Source: Cryptomeria japonica
Taxonomy: Eukaryota; Streptophyta; Pinopsida; Cupressales; Cupressaceae
Direction: 5' to 3'
Length of the DNA: 64,000 nt
Assembly (NCBI RefSeq): GCF_030272615.1
Contig: NC_081406.1
Span: 265,701,192 to 265,765,191 of the forward strand
In this document: one piece after another, positions 35,420-47,249 of the stretch
How positions within the stretch are numbered: position 1 is the first letter of the stretch
Layout: every line of letters starts with the position of its first letter
Translations under genes and position numbers: made by a program
The notes under the pieces: model-generated
What the model saw: only the letters and a program-made list of their open reading frames with translations
Database searches by the model: none
Told to the model about the DNA's origin: nothing

Positions 35420-35436
35420 AACAATATTCAGATCCT
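35420..35436. repeat. Right target-site duplication of the LINE
   Basis: Identical to 34304-34320, directly following the A-rich end of the insertion. Confidence 0.9.
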
Positions 35437-37560
35437 TGGGTGCTAGTTCTAACTGTACAATACCTTCAAAACCCATTCAAACCCCTTTCTATCCCAAAAA
35501 ACCCATGAACAAACCCTTCTAATAAAATAATAACAACAAAACCTTTGTTTAAAGGCTCCAATCTAATTTCCTAGCAAATGGAAGAAATTTAAACTTGATT
35601 TCTAAACTTGTTCCAACTCTTTTTCTAATGTCAAAATATGGTTCGACAACTAGGGCATCACCTAAAACCCTAAGTTACATGACCAACATAGGGAATACTT
35701 GAAAGACCTCCAAAAGCACACAAAATCTCTACAAAAAACACTAAAAAGAAAACACACAAACTTGCAATCAAAACACTTTTGAATATTTTCATTCTCTTGA
35801 AACATCAATCCCCAATTATGAAAGCAATGTTGTTTCCTAAGGTAGAAACACACCTCAACCAACTAGGGACAATATTTCACCACCTAAACTAGTAAGATTG
35901 AGGAAGGTTTTCATCCTTAACAACAACTAGAATAACTTCTTTGCTCATTTCGATAGGATCTCCTTATGCATGCAAACTCTTAATAATCCAAATGAGATCC
36001 CCAATCCTCCTTTTACAACTTTTTGAGAACTATTTTAGGAAAAAAAATGTTTTGTTTTTCTTTTGTAGTTTTAAAAAAATGCTTTTTGCATTTTGTTGGT
36101 TTTTCAAAAGTGTTTTTTATTTTTTACTACTTTTTAGGAAAGTGCTTTTTTCATTTTTGGTGTTTTTTTCAAAATTTTTGGTACTTTTGTTTATTTTTTT
36201 GAAAAATAAAATTTCTACTCAATAAGACCTCTTTGAAATATTAATAACATTTCATGTACAAAGTACCCTTTTAACTCTCCTACGCATCCACTTTTGAGGT
36301 ACAAAACATCACTTTATTTTATTTAGACACTAAAGTGAATATTAAAACATTACTTTATAACTTTAGTGAAAATATTTAAAAATAATTCCATCTATGTGAA
36401 AATGGGGTTCACTTGTCTAAACATGCTAACTAGGAATCAAACCCATTTAAATCAACATATATTAAAGATTAATCAATCGGACCAACTTTCGACCCTTGGG
36501 AGAGCGTGGCACAATGATTGAGTTATTCTTCTTTTGACTTTTGATATGACTAGATAATATGAAATGAGAAAATACAAGAATTAGGTACAAAGATGCAAAT
36601 TTGACAATAATCAACATGAATAATAAGCTACAAAATAAACATGCAAATTTTGAAGATAGATGTAGAAATTGAACTCAAAGAGGAACTTGTGTTTGTAACT
36701 TGAGCCTGAAAAATATTGGTCTACGTAGCTAGTCACCATGGTTTTGAAGATATATGATGTAAATTCTGTGAGCAGATTTTGGATCCATATGTCCTACAAA
36801 TATCTCCCTGAAATGTCGTCAAAAAAGTGTTGAACACCATAGCTAAGATACAACATATAGGGTTTTTTGCTTCTTCAAAGTTTGGATTTGTTTGTCTCGA
36901 TTTGCATTTCATGAATTTGTAATCCAATTTTGTCAGATCTGAATCCTACACACAAAAAAGAGAGAAAAAGGTGTTAGGTTGTATAGGGGCTTGCCTAAGT
37001 CAAACCCCGGGCGGGAATTAACCTTCCCTACATTAATGGTGGGTAGAAAAGAGAACTTATCCTTGTAGGGTAGAGGTTGAAAACCTAAAGGAAATGTGGA
37101 ATTGAAATGTTATACCTTTGCAATGAATCTCCTTGCCTTGAAGTCCCATGAAAGATTGATGTTGCTTGGTGGAAGTTCATGCATGCCTTTTTTTATGGAG
37201 GAAACATATAAACTTGATCGTGAATTCCATCTTGAATGCTTGATCTCTCCTTCATTGCCTTGAAAATGTTCCATTGCTTGCTCAATTGGAGTTGAATTTC
37301 TTATGAAGAGATGTTCAAATAAGGGGGTAAGACTTGCTTTTATATTCAACCTCACAAAACATGTTGAAATTTTAAAAAATGTTGCACATCAAGGAACACT
37401 TTCTTGCTTAACATTTTTTGACCATTAGAGGGTTCAAATTTGGGACACTTTTGTTTGGACCTTGGTGTTAGGTGCCATAGTATAGAGGGACTAGGGTGCT
37501 AGGTGTCTTAGTCCAAGAGGACTAGGGTGTTAGGTGCCTTAGTTTAGACCTCCTAGGTTG
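35437..37560. other. AT-rich gene-free stretch
   Basis: No gene recognised. At 36030-36210 the plus strand is T-rich with recurring GTGCTTTTT and TTTTTCA words. At about 37450-37560 a unit around GGACTAGGGTG.TAGGTG.CTTAG is repeated three times in tandem with differences. Confidence 0.5.
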
Positions 37561-37569
37561 AGATCTGGT

Positions 37570-38190
37570 TGGGGAGCTTGAAAAGGTGCCGAGTCTCTAG
37601 ATTTGGGTAGTGTCTTGAGTAGAAATATTCAGTTTCAAGGGCATGAAGACAAAAACACCAAAATGAGCCCCATATGAGTGTGAATCGTATGAGGATACAA
37701 TTTACAACACACATTTTAATATCACTTTTTTCAGCAATTGAAGAGTTGGGATTCTTATTGAAATTGGCATTGTAGTTCTTTTTCAATACAATAGTTCATA
37801 AGAGGATTTTTTGAGGACTTGTTTAACAATAATGAAGTAGGCCTATAGGGCCTTCTTCATTTTTTTTGTGTCATTCCCTCTAACTATCAACCCCTAATAT
37901 TTTGATCAATTTGATCAGGTTCTTATTTGTAGATTCAACTAACCCATTCCCCTATGGGTAATAGTTGGATGATGTCTTCAAGTAAATACCATTCGTGAGA
38001 GAAAATTTTGAAATCCTTTAACCATAAAATCCTTGGCATTATCTAAAATAATAGTCTTTAGTGGACCAATCCTTGTATCAAGCTCTTTTAGGAATTTTAG
38101 TATAATGTTCTCTATCACCTCTTTTAAGGGACTAGTAAGTAGCTGTAAGAATCCATTTGTGATTGCACGTGACATAGAGTTAATCATTCC
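37570..38190 (-). pseudogene. Ty3/gypsy integrase remnant
   Basis: On the minus strand 38187-37978 reads like an integrase core (LKTIILDNAKDF around the second catalytic Asp). In another frame at about 37975-37915 it continues SSNYYP.GNGLVESTNKNL, which contains the third catalytic residue (Glu). The same text occurs in the gypsy element near 60630, so the two belong to related families. Frame changes and stops are present, and no LTRs were found around it. Confidence 0.7.
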
Positions 38191-38199
38191 AATTAAATT

Positions 38200-40018
38200 A
38201 AATCTTTACTATGTGAAATGTTTATGACAACGATTGGGTGGAGTGGCATATAACATTTCCTCCTTTTGCTGACAAAGAATTGACACTACTGGCACTTTCT
38301 TACTATTGGAGTAAATTAATATTTACTCATTATGCTTAAGTTTACTTAGGAATCATTATCATTTTCTAGGTACATAGGTATTTACACTCAAGTACTCATT
38401 AATAGTTGTTAATAGATATTTCCTAACCACATTAATATTTGTGGTGTATAGTTGTCAAGTGGCTGAGTTTACCTATTCTCACCTAACCTTACATCTCATT
38501 AAGACACACGGTGTTATCCTATGCTCTCATCTCCTATTGCCTTTCATTTATAAGAAAGCTCATGCACATTATATAATCATCTCAATATAATTATCTATTT
38601 GGTGAAATTTTCTTTCTCTCAATTGTGAAGGTTTATAGCTATTTGCAGGTCCTGGAGGTTGATCACTCCTACATGGCATTGAAGCCTCCATTCAACAACT
38701 CTTTTCACTGCACTTGATAGTTTTCATTAACAATTGTTTGAGATAAGTTTCAAGAAATTCTTGATTGCAGTTGAGGCATTTTTCCTCAAATTAATTGTAG
38801 ATCAATATTTCCTTCCCGGTGTTTGAATTTTTTTTAAGAATTTTTTTATTTCACTTGGTTGCATTTTTTATTGGAGCTGATTTATTGTTTGTAGACCAGT
38901 GCTTTTCATTTGTGGTTAGCACAACTACTTCATCTATTGGCATAGATTAATTAGTCATTGTAGGTGAGCTTTTTGTGCGATATTGGTTGGTGAATCATCG
39001 TTTTGGCTCGTTGGTTTCTCTTTGATGTTGGGTGGAAATTTTGTAATTAGAAGATGATTACAAAATGTGCGTTTCAGCCACAATGTGATGAGATTGAATC
39101 TCTCATCGCGAAGGGGAGGCTGCCTTCTTATTGCAATCTAATAGCTAGTATCTACCTAACTTCTATTTTTTATGCTATCTCCAAGGGTGTTACAATTATT
39201 TTATTCTTTTTTTTTTCAGAATAAATGTTCATTCAACTCTCTTTCTTCAGAATGGATCTCCTTCTTTGACAATAAAACATAAATTACAACACACTAACTT
39301 AGGCAATAATAATTGATTTAACTTTCAACCAAATAAAATAATGACTTGAAGATGCACGAGTGAATCTGTATTAACTAAGAAACCTTTGTAAGCCTAAAGT
39401 CTTATATGATCTTTGTAACTGATTCTTGAAAAATAACTTGTAATTTATGTAGATAGCTCAAAGTCTTTCCTATATATCACAATTTTTTGTACTATAAATA
39501 GATAACTTGATGTAACAAAAAGTCTCCACCTAATTATCACACACTGATAAAAGATCCACAATAATATACTATAGCACAGTCTATAATACTTTACCTTTAT
39601 ACCTTCTACTACAAAAACTTCTCACAATGCACAATTCAATATTAAAGATAGTATGCAAAGAATGACATAAGAACACTCTCACCATATAATAAAGTGCCTC
39701 CAAGACGAAGATTGGAAAACAAATCGCCTTCTTTATTGATAAAATTTTCAGCTTTTTGCTAAAGCACAAAGCCTTTGATAGCTCTTAAATCTGGTAGAGT
39801 TTTGATGCATTAGCCAAAAGATTAGTATCTACAATGAGGTATCTCCTTTATATAGAGGAGAGCTTTGAGAAAATCTAGGATTTATACAATTAATTTTGAC
39901 TTATTCAAAGTACAGTTCGATTTGATATAGGACTTGTACTTTCTTTACATGAAAACTACATATGTACAAGTAGACATGTAAAATGTCAAAAACAAAATGA
40001 AAATTAAAATAACAAAAC
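38200..40018. other. AT-rich gene-free stretch
   Basis: I see no coding motif, LTR end or clear repeat here. Probably degraded transposon or ordinary intergenic sequence. Confidence 0.4.
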
Positions 40019-40019
40019 T

Positions 40020-41120
40020 TAATAAAAACTACCAAGTGTTGGGGGACACTTCTTCTTCTTCTTCTTCTTCTTATTTAGATATTGGTCAAATTTACCGAGG
40101 GCTTCTTTCATTGGGGATTCATCAGGTCCATTAATGCAACTTGCAATGGCATGAGTTCGAGTGACTAAATCACCAATGCTAAAATACCGTTTCTTATGTT
40201 TCATCATAAGAGATTCTAAATTATCCAAGATTACCTAAAAGTCTGCCAGTTTGTCAATAGAAGGAATTGCAATTTCTTCTTTGTCCATTTTTGTGCTACC
40301 CAATAGACAATTTTTGGATAATAGAGTCAATAGGTAGGAGCTTCTAGTTATCACCCACTATCTTGCACAGAAACTCAAAGCCTTTATTGATAATGTGAAG
40401 CCTTATCTCATTGCAGTCCTTCTAAGATTTCTAAACATCTTTGATTAACCATTCAAAAGCATCGATTTTGTATTCCAAGGCTTCTCATTGTTCAATATGC
40501 ATTTGACTGGTGGGAATGACTTCACTATCAAGAAGAACATCCAATTCAAAACTTAATCTTGAGCCAAGCGTTAAGGTCCTTTTCCTATACTTGTAATTAT
40601 AGTGACAACAAATCGAGTGTTTGATCTAATTGAGATCCCACACCATCCAAGTTATTCAACAACTTAATTGAGGAACTCAAAATGTGTGTTCCTTGTGATA
40701 GCATCTTGTCTGCCCATGTAGTAACAACTCTTCCATGAACTACAATTCGTTCTGCCTTTTTCATAACTTATTCATCAATAGAAGAACCAATTGGTTTAAT
40801 CACTTGTGAGGACCAAGTGATCTTGTACAATACAAAAGTAAGTTTCTCCTTTTAAAGTTTGAGCTTATCTTTGATCTCTTTAAGTTTTTCGTACCTCTCA
40901 ATCAAAGCTTCAAGTGTTGATTGGGAATCTTCTTTGGCACTCTCATGATTCTGATTTCCAAGGTCAATCCTCTCCACTTCATGATCTGTTTCTTAAATCT
41001 CATCAATTGATTTGCCTTGAGGAGGGATTGCCACTTTTGCATATTTATTTCTTAACTCGTGTAATTTTATCCTTGAAAGAGTTTTCACTTTCTTGAGATC
41101 TGTGGATAAATCCAAGTCTT
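40020..41120 (-). pseudogene. Coiled-coil ORF remnant, unknown family
   Basis: The minus strand reads as protein over about 360 codons with a few stops and at least two frame changes. It is highly charged: TLEALIERYEKLKEIKDKLK near 40860-40920, MLSQGTHILSSSIKLLNNLD near 40650-40710, EIRLHIINKGFEFLCKIVGD near 40350-40410, and EALGKFDQYLN before a Lys run at 40049-40075 encoded by a CTT repeat. Heptad-like spacing suggests a coiled coil. No known domain was recognised. It lies 480 bases outside the gypsy 5' LTR. It may be part of an accessory ORF from another Tat-like copy, but that is a guess. Confidence 0.4.
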
Positions 41121-41599
41121 TCCATGAGCCCCATCATTGTTTCATTGGGCCTTTTGTTCGAGGTCCTTTTCCTGTTTCTACCACGCATCAGATGAGTGTG
41201 GTTTTGAGAAGGCTCTTTTCTTTTTCTCTCTTCGCGCTCTGCCATGCTGCCACATGTCCCCTCTTAGAGTTTTTGTTTTGGCCTCCAAAAAGGGCCCACC
41301 TACTTCAAATCAGGGCCGCCACACGTCAAGCGGGTGGGGTTTCTTTGAGGGGGTAAGGTAGACATACCAAGATTTCCCACCTGCATGCCATGTGTCTCGC
41401 CCATGGGCCTTTGAAAGGAAAAAGAGAATAGAAGGGTAGGGAGTTTCGCTTTGCTTCCACACATCTCATCATCTGGGTAGCTCCACGTGTAAACAAGGCA
41501 CAATTTTGAAAGACGTTAAGGCTTGTGAAAAGCGTAGGAGTCTCATCTAACGATGAAGAATCACTCCGACGCTAGGCGGGTTTATTTGTAGAACCTTTT

Positions 41600-42306
41600 T
41601 GTTGAGGCAATTGGAACGCTAATGATGGGAAAGAGTGGGAGTACAAGGATCAAACAAGGGACCAATAACATGATTTGGGAACATCCGAGTTGTTATTTGG
41701 AGATCTGCACCCATGTCTGAGAAAGATATAAAAGAGAGTTTTGATATCATTTGAGGGGGGGAATTCACACAGAGAATAGAATTTTAGCTCTGTAACTTAG
41801 ACTTTAGCATTTTATTTTGCAAATCTAACAATTGAACTTTGCCAATTTTTGACCTTTTCGTATGTCTGCTTATGTTTTATGATAACACTTTATGTCATTT
41901 TGGAGAAATGACTAATTTCTTGAATCTATATAATCTCTTAGTAATATCAAACATAACTTCTGTTGGTCGAATCATGTCTCAGACTCTTTCAATTCAGTAT
42001 TAGCTGTGTTTGCATTATATTATGTTGCTTGTGAATTCTTTTTGCAAACAATGGTTATTAAAGTTTTAGCCTTTAAATTGTGCATTTCATGTATGGTTTA
42101 TTGTGCATCTAAGGTTTTAAGTTCTAGCATATTGCCTTAGTTAGCTTGTTTATTTTTAGTTTTTCTCTCTCTCTCCCTTTTCCCTTTGCATAAATGAAGA
42201 GTCGACTTCTAAAATCCCGAAGGTTGTTCATTGAGGCGCAATAGGTCCCCTACTTAATGAACTTCTCATAAGGTTGTTATCTTAAAAGAAATTTTAGGTC
42301 TCAACA
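41600..42306 (+). repeat. 5' LTR of the gypsy element
   Basis: It starts TGTTGAG and ends CTCAACA, a perfect 7-base inverted terminus. A TATA box (TATAAAAG) lies at 41727-41734. The partner LTR is not in the window, so the call rests on the ends, the promoter and the PBS-like sequence directly after it. Confidence 0.7.
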
Positions 42307-42337
42307 GTTCTTTTTCTAGTACGCCTAGTGGGACCGA
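42307..42337 (+). other. PBS-like region of the gypsy element
   Basis: TAGTACGCCTAGTGGGACCG follows the LTR after a short T-rich spacer. It resembles the GGCACGCCCGATGGGAC site of the pol-less element at 26962-26985. Confidence 0.5.
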
Positions 42338-43720
42338 AGTTTTCTCTAAGCAAAAGGGGGTGTATGAGTCATAGGCCTATTACTAGATCCCAATTTGCTG
42401 TAAATCCAAGCTTATTGGTACCACCTTTGGTAACAATCCAAACAAGAATCTCGAGAGGAGGTGTTCAAGACCCAATACAAGTCCCAATTCAATCCTCCAT
42501 CCAAAAGGTTGTTCCCCGTCCTCAAAATTTTGTCACATGGAATAGTGGGAGTTCACTTATTTCACTCGTGCCTCCTGCACAATGGGATCCTATCATGACT
42601 TCCTCCTTGAAGGCTCTCCCAAAGATAAACCATAGAAGATTTTAAAACTCCTGGGAAGCACTTGTAAGACGTAGTGGATGTTTGCAATGTGCGTAATGTC
42701 ACACAACAAAATGTGACACTAAGGCTTCTCACAACCTCCTTCAAAGGGAAATCACAAAATTGGTGTAGATCTCTGCCGCCAAATTCAATTGTTGACTGGG
42801 ACCAGCTCAGAGACCGATTCTTCAAATGTTCCATTGAGAAAGGCGATAGATCTTCATTGCTACAACAATTAATGACTATAAAGCGAGCTCCTCAAGAAGC
42901 TGTGATTGATTTCAATACTAGGTTTCATAAAACTTGGCAAAGGATCCCAGTAACTACTTGTCCTCCATTTGACATAGAATTTGTCTTTTAGCTTAAATCT
43001 TTTAATTCTGACATATCTATCATGATCCAATCTTTTGGCGGGAATACTCTTCTGGATGCCTATGAGATTGCAGTTCAAGTTGAGAATAATATTTTTAACG
43101 TTGGGAAGCTCTTGTTGAGACCACCCATGTTTGTCTTCCCTGAATTGTCAGGCCAAACATTTGATCAAACACCTCTGAGCACAACTACGCCTCCGCAGTC
43201 TATGTATATTTATCCGAATTCTCAACAAAGTAGTGATTCCGCTTCAACTTCCTTAGTTGTTGAAGAAAATGATATGAAGAATCTGTTGCAAACCTTTTCA
43301 AATGAGATAATCAACATCAAAAGGCAATAGATAGCACCTGCAAGACCTCCATTTCAAAATTATCAAGGTGGATGGTCTTCGTATCAACAAAACCAGTTTC
43401 AGGGGGGTGCAAAGACTGCCCAACCATAGCCAAACAACTAGATCGTACCAATACCAACTTCCTTGCAAGCTATTCCCCTTAACCAAAACAAGGAGTTGGT
43501 TGTGGGCCAAAATACTTTAGCGGACGATACCAATTCCTGGTGTTTCCCATGCAATGCAACTCACATGCCATGAAATTGTCTGTGGGAAAATTGACAACAA
43601 AAGTTAGCCGAGCAACGAATCTAAGGAGTTACCCCGGATGCTGGAGTATACGCTTCTCTTGGGATGGACAATGTTGTGCTCACCGCTCAAATGCAAGGCA
43701 TGTCTTTGGAACAATAATAT
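42328..43720 (+). pseudogene. Gypsy Gag, broken
   Basis: An N-terminal part at 42328-42645 is followed, after a frame change near 42650, by a retrotransposon Gag capsid domain: FKGKSQNWCRSLPPNSIVDW near 42740, RAPQEAVIDFNTRFHKTWQR near 42890 and IQSFGGNTLLDAYEIAVQVE near 43025. A zinc knuckle CFPCNATHMP.NC lies near 43540, with a stop inside it. Further stops occur at about 42990 and 43328. Gag would package the element RNA. The extended N- and C-terminal regions match the large Gag proteins of Tat-type elements. Confidence 0.8.
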
Positions 43721-44086
43721 GAAATTGCCCCTGATCATGCACTTTTTCTCATGGATGGAGGGTGAAGAAGCAGTATTTGCAAATGATGCTTCAACTCCAA
43801 AAGCTCCCCACATAGAATCCGGCTATAACCTCCGCTCAAAGAATAGATTCATGGGATAATCTGTGATTCAGAAACCTAAGGAAAGTTCAGACAAAGCTCA
43901 AGATCAACTTTCTATAATTCCACCTTTCCAAAATCCCAAGGAGGTCATACCCTATAAGCCAAAGGAACCAATACTATCCCCTCCGATGAGCCTCAATATG
44001 GTGGAAAAAATAAAAAAAGATCCCACAAGCGTATCCTTGTGGGATATTCTACTATTCTCAAGCAAAAATATATGTTGTAGGAAGCA

Positions 44087-44640
44087 TTGGGCGAGACAAA
44101 GAATATCATAAATGGAATAGTTGCAAAGCCAACATTAGCGAAAGATAAAAAGCCTGAAGTTGAGAGTCAATCACATCAAACCGCAGTACACACAAATGAA
44201 AGAGAGGCTCTTGCAAATGAAAAAGTAGACAAACCAAAGCCCACTCCCTTCATTTTGACTCTCATTGTAGAAGATAAATTAATTCATAATTCAATGATTG
44301 ATTTCAGGACCAATACTATTGTGATGCCGAAGCAAATAGCTGAAGTCTTAAAGCTTAAATACGAGCCCTTGGATAGAGGAGTCATGCATCTGGATGGGAA
44401 TAAAGTTCAAGCCATAGGTGTAATTAAAAAAATCCTGCCGACTTTGTATGCTTGTCCTAGCATCACAATTCCTCAAGAGGTGGTGATAATTGATATTCCC
44501 CTATTTTTGGTCTTTGCCTATCAAGAGATTTCACTACAAAAATAGGTAGATATCTTTCCCTAGATTGGTTGCACCTTATTCTAAGAACTAACCATGGGGC
44601 TAAGTTAAAAATAGTGTTTGAACCTTTTCATTCTTAGCAC
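44087..44640 (+). pseudogene. Gypsy aspartic protease, active site lost
   Basis: The frame reads TPFILTLIVEDKLIHNSMID and then FRTNTIVMPKQIAEVLKLKY. The expected catalytic Asp-Ser/Thr-Gly has become Asp-Phe-Arg, so the protease cannot be active. The following sequence (LDGNKVQAIGVIK, VVIIDIPL) is typical of plant gypsy protease. A frameshift near 44525 leads to FTTKIGRYLSLDWLHLI. The normal role is cutting the polyprotein. Confidence 0.75.
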
Positions 44641-44831
44641 CTAGCTGATGAGGCCTTAATGAATTTTGAGGCATCCCATACCATTGTTACCAAAGACAAA
44701 ATTCGATGTGTGGAGTTACTCAAAGATGAGGAGGTAATAGGTGATTGAACTCCTAAGAAAGAAGTTTTTTGAAATGAGTTCATAGAAATAGATCCATTTG
44801 ACAATTCCATGCTATCGACATTGGAACTTAT

Positions 44832-45452
44832 GTGATTTTTGATGAACATCAATTAATCCCCAAGGTTTCAAAGGACTCCCAAGATAAAGGGAAAGAAGAA
44901 GAGGATCAAAATTGTAAGCTTTGGACTCTGCATTTTGATGGAGCAAGGTGTAAGACATGGTTTGGAGCTGGCATTTTCCTGACATCCCCATCTTGTGAGC
45001 AAACCCTTAGATCGTTCCATTTTCAGTTCTCTTGCTCAAATAATGAGGCGGAGTATGAAGGTTTTGTTCATGGACTGAGCCTTGCTGACCACATGGGTAT
45101 CAAGAAACTTCGAGTCTTTAGAGACTCTGAGCTAGTAGTTAAGTAAGTACGAGACATATCTGTAGCAAAACATGTCCACATGCGCTCATATTGACAAAGA
45201 GTTTGGGATTTGATAGAGTGTTTCCAAGACTTTGATATTTAAGGGATTCACAAAAAGCAAAATGTGATTGCAAACTGGTTGGCTATGGTAGGATCCCAGT
45301 TTGATCTCGTTTCTGACTTATTGGATAAGAAGCATTCTGTCTGGGTGATAGTGAGACTGTCAGTCTCGGATAATGATCAAAATTGGCAAGTGTTTGAGAA
45401 TGATGAGCATATTGAAATGTTTATCCAACAATCTCGCGAGTTTGCCGATTAG
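44832..45452 (+). pseudogene. Extra RNase H domain upstream of RT
   Basis: The frame reads KLWTLHFDGARCKTWFGAGI (first catalytic Asp), SCSNNEAEYEGFVHGLSLAD (catalytic Glu) and LRVFRDSELVVK (second Asp), then IHKKQNVIANWLA. This is the RNase H fold of the type present as an additional domain in Tat-lineage gypsy elements. It lies between protease and RT in the same frame as RT, whereas the usual RNase H of the element lies after RT (59396-59800). Stops occur at about 45143, 45195 and 45240. Confidence 0.8.
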
Positions 45453-46548
45453 TTGCAACCCAAAGTAATAGAAACATATGATGATTAAATTATCCAACTT
45501 AGAACTAATAAACTCCCAAGAGGGATAATTACTTTAGAAAAATTGTTCGTTTATGATGATGCTCGAAATGATAAAAATTTGACAATAGACAAGGGAGATT
45601 ATATAGAGCTTGAGGTTGCTAAAGGTAAAAAGCTAAATGTGGGAAAGAACATTCCACAAAAGGATAAAGATAGATTGATTTCTTTTTGTGAGAGGTATAA
45701 AGGTGTCATTGCCTTGTCTTATGATGATTTTAAAAGGTACAACCCAAAGGTCATTCAACATACTATTGATGTTGCTAAAGGTGCAACGCCGGTTAGGCAA
45801 AAATAGAGACCAATCAATCATAAAATTGAGTCCTTAATGTCTCAAGAGCTTTGGAAACTCATTGAATCGTGAATTATATGTTTGATCAATCATAGTACGT
45901 GGGTCTCTAATTTAGTACCCATTCGCAAGAAAAATGGAGACATCCACCTTTGTGTGGATTTTATAGAGTTGAACAGGGTTTCTTTGAAAGATCATTACCC
46001 TCTTCCTTCCATGGAGCAAATCTTACAAATAGTTGTAGGGTTCGAGATGTTTTCTATGCTGGATGGCTTTTCAAGGTATAATAAAGTTCTAGTTAAATAA
46101 TAAGATCAACACAAAATAACATTCACCACCAAATGGGGAACATTTGCGTATGCTAAAATACCCTTCAGACTATCTAATGCGGGGACCACTTTTCAAAGAG
46201 CAATGGACATAGCCTTTAGGGAGCCGATAAATAAAATTATTTTAATTTATTTGGATGATCTGACTGTGATTTCTAAACATAAAGAAGATCATTTTGATCA
46301 TCTAGAGTTGGCTTTCCAAAAATGCTTGGTGCTCGAAGTCTCCATGAACCCCAAGAAATGTATATTTAGAGTCCTACAAGGAAAATTGCTAGGGTATGTG
46401 GTGTCCAAATATGGGGTTGCAATTGACCCATATCGTGTGACAACTATTAAAGAATTGCCCCTATCGGTAAATAAGAAAGGTGTTCAATCTTTCTTGGGAA
46501 AGATAAATTTTGTTAGCAGATTCATATCATACTTTGTAGGGATGATTA
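45453..46548 (+). pseudogene. Gypsy reverse transcriptase
   Basis: In the same frame as the upstream RNase H: a connector (YDDFKRYNPKVIQHTIDV), then WVSNLVPIRKKNGDIHLCVD near 45900, LKDHYPLPSMEQIL near 45990, TTFQRAMDIAF near 46190 and the active site IYLDDLTVISKH near 46245. VQSFLGKINFVSRFI near 46490 leads into the connection to RNase H. Stops at about 45452, 45805, 45870 and 46100 make it inactive. The coding frame is cut at 46548 by the LARD-like element. Confidence 0.88.
46544..46548. repeat. Target-site duplication GATTA (left)
   Basis: Matches 59396-59400 exactly and flanks the LARD-like insertion. Confidence 0.9.
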
Positions 46549-47249
46549 TGTAAGGAAACTTGTAGCCATCATTATGACAATTTCCACATAACCCATTTTA
46601 ATATTTCAATCAAATCAACATAGAGAAGTCATATACAGAGAATAGACAACATACCCTTAAATATGTGACACAATATATATCTTGGGAAAACCCTCATGAG
46701 GGAAAAACCTAGCCTCCAAAAACATCATCCACCATGTATTATCAACAATGTGTCCATTACAATACAACTATGGAAAGCCTACAAAAACCCAACCATAACT
46801 ATGCACTCCATGTGACCAAATGTGAATCCACACATCCCAAGCCATTCTTCCTCCTTCATAAATGCTAACCTGGCTAACCCAAGCAACTATACTTGTGGCA
46901 ATTTTATAGAGACAAACAACGACAAAACAACCAAGTGGTATTACATCAAAACCATGAGACAATAAAATATAATATTTTTCCTACCTACCCTTGAACCACA
47001 TTTAATATTGGGTACTTCATCACAATTAAACTCCCCAATATTAAATAAATATAATATAATAATACCAATGTGTCAATACAACTCATCAAGTGGTTACAAG
47101 AATATTCTGGGGGAATCTCTACATGTGCTCCTAGGTGCAACAATAGAATATGATATTACAATATAATTCCATGTCCACCTCACACAATAATAAAATAATA
47201 CAACAATAAAGCATTATTATGCAAGGTGTACACCACCATTTTCCCAACA
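46549..47249 (-). repeat. 3' LTR of the LARD-like element
   Basis: It begins TGTAAGGAAACTTG and ends TTTTCCCAACA on the plus strand, collinear with 58678-59395. It is followed by TTCTCCCACTTAAAAT, the complement of a polypurine tract. Confidence 0.9.

Noticed and set aside
35941-36225. Phe-rich small membrane-like protein
   Set aside because: Produced by a T-rich low-complexity stretch; no start context or conserved motif.
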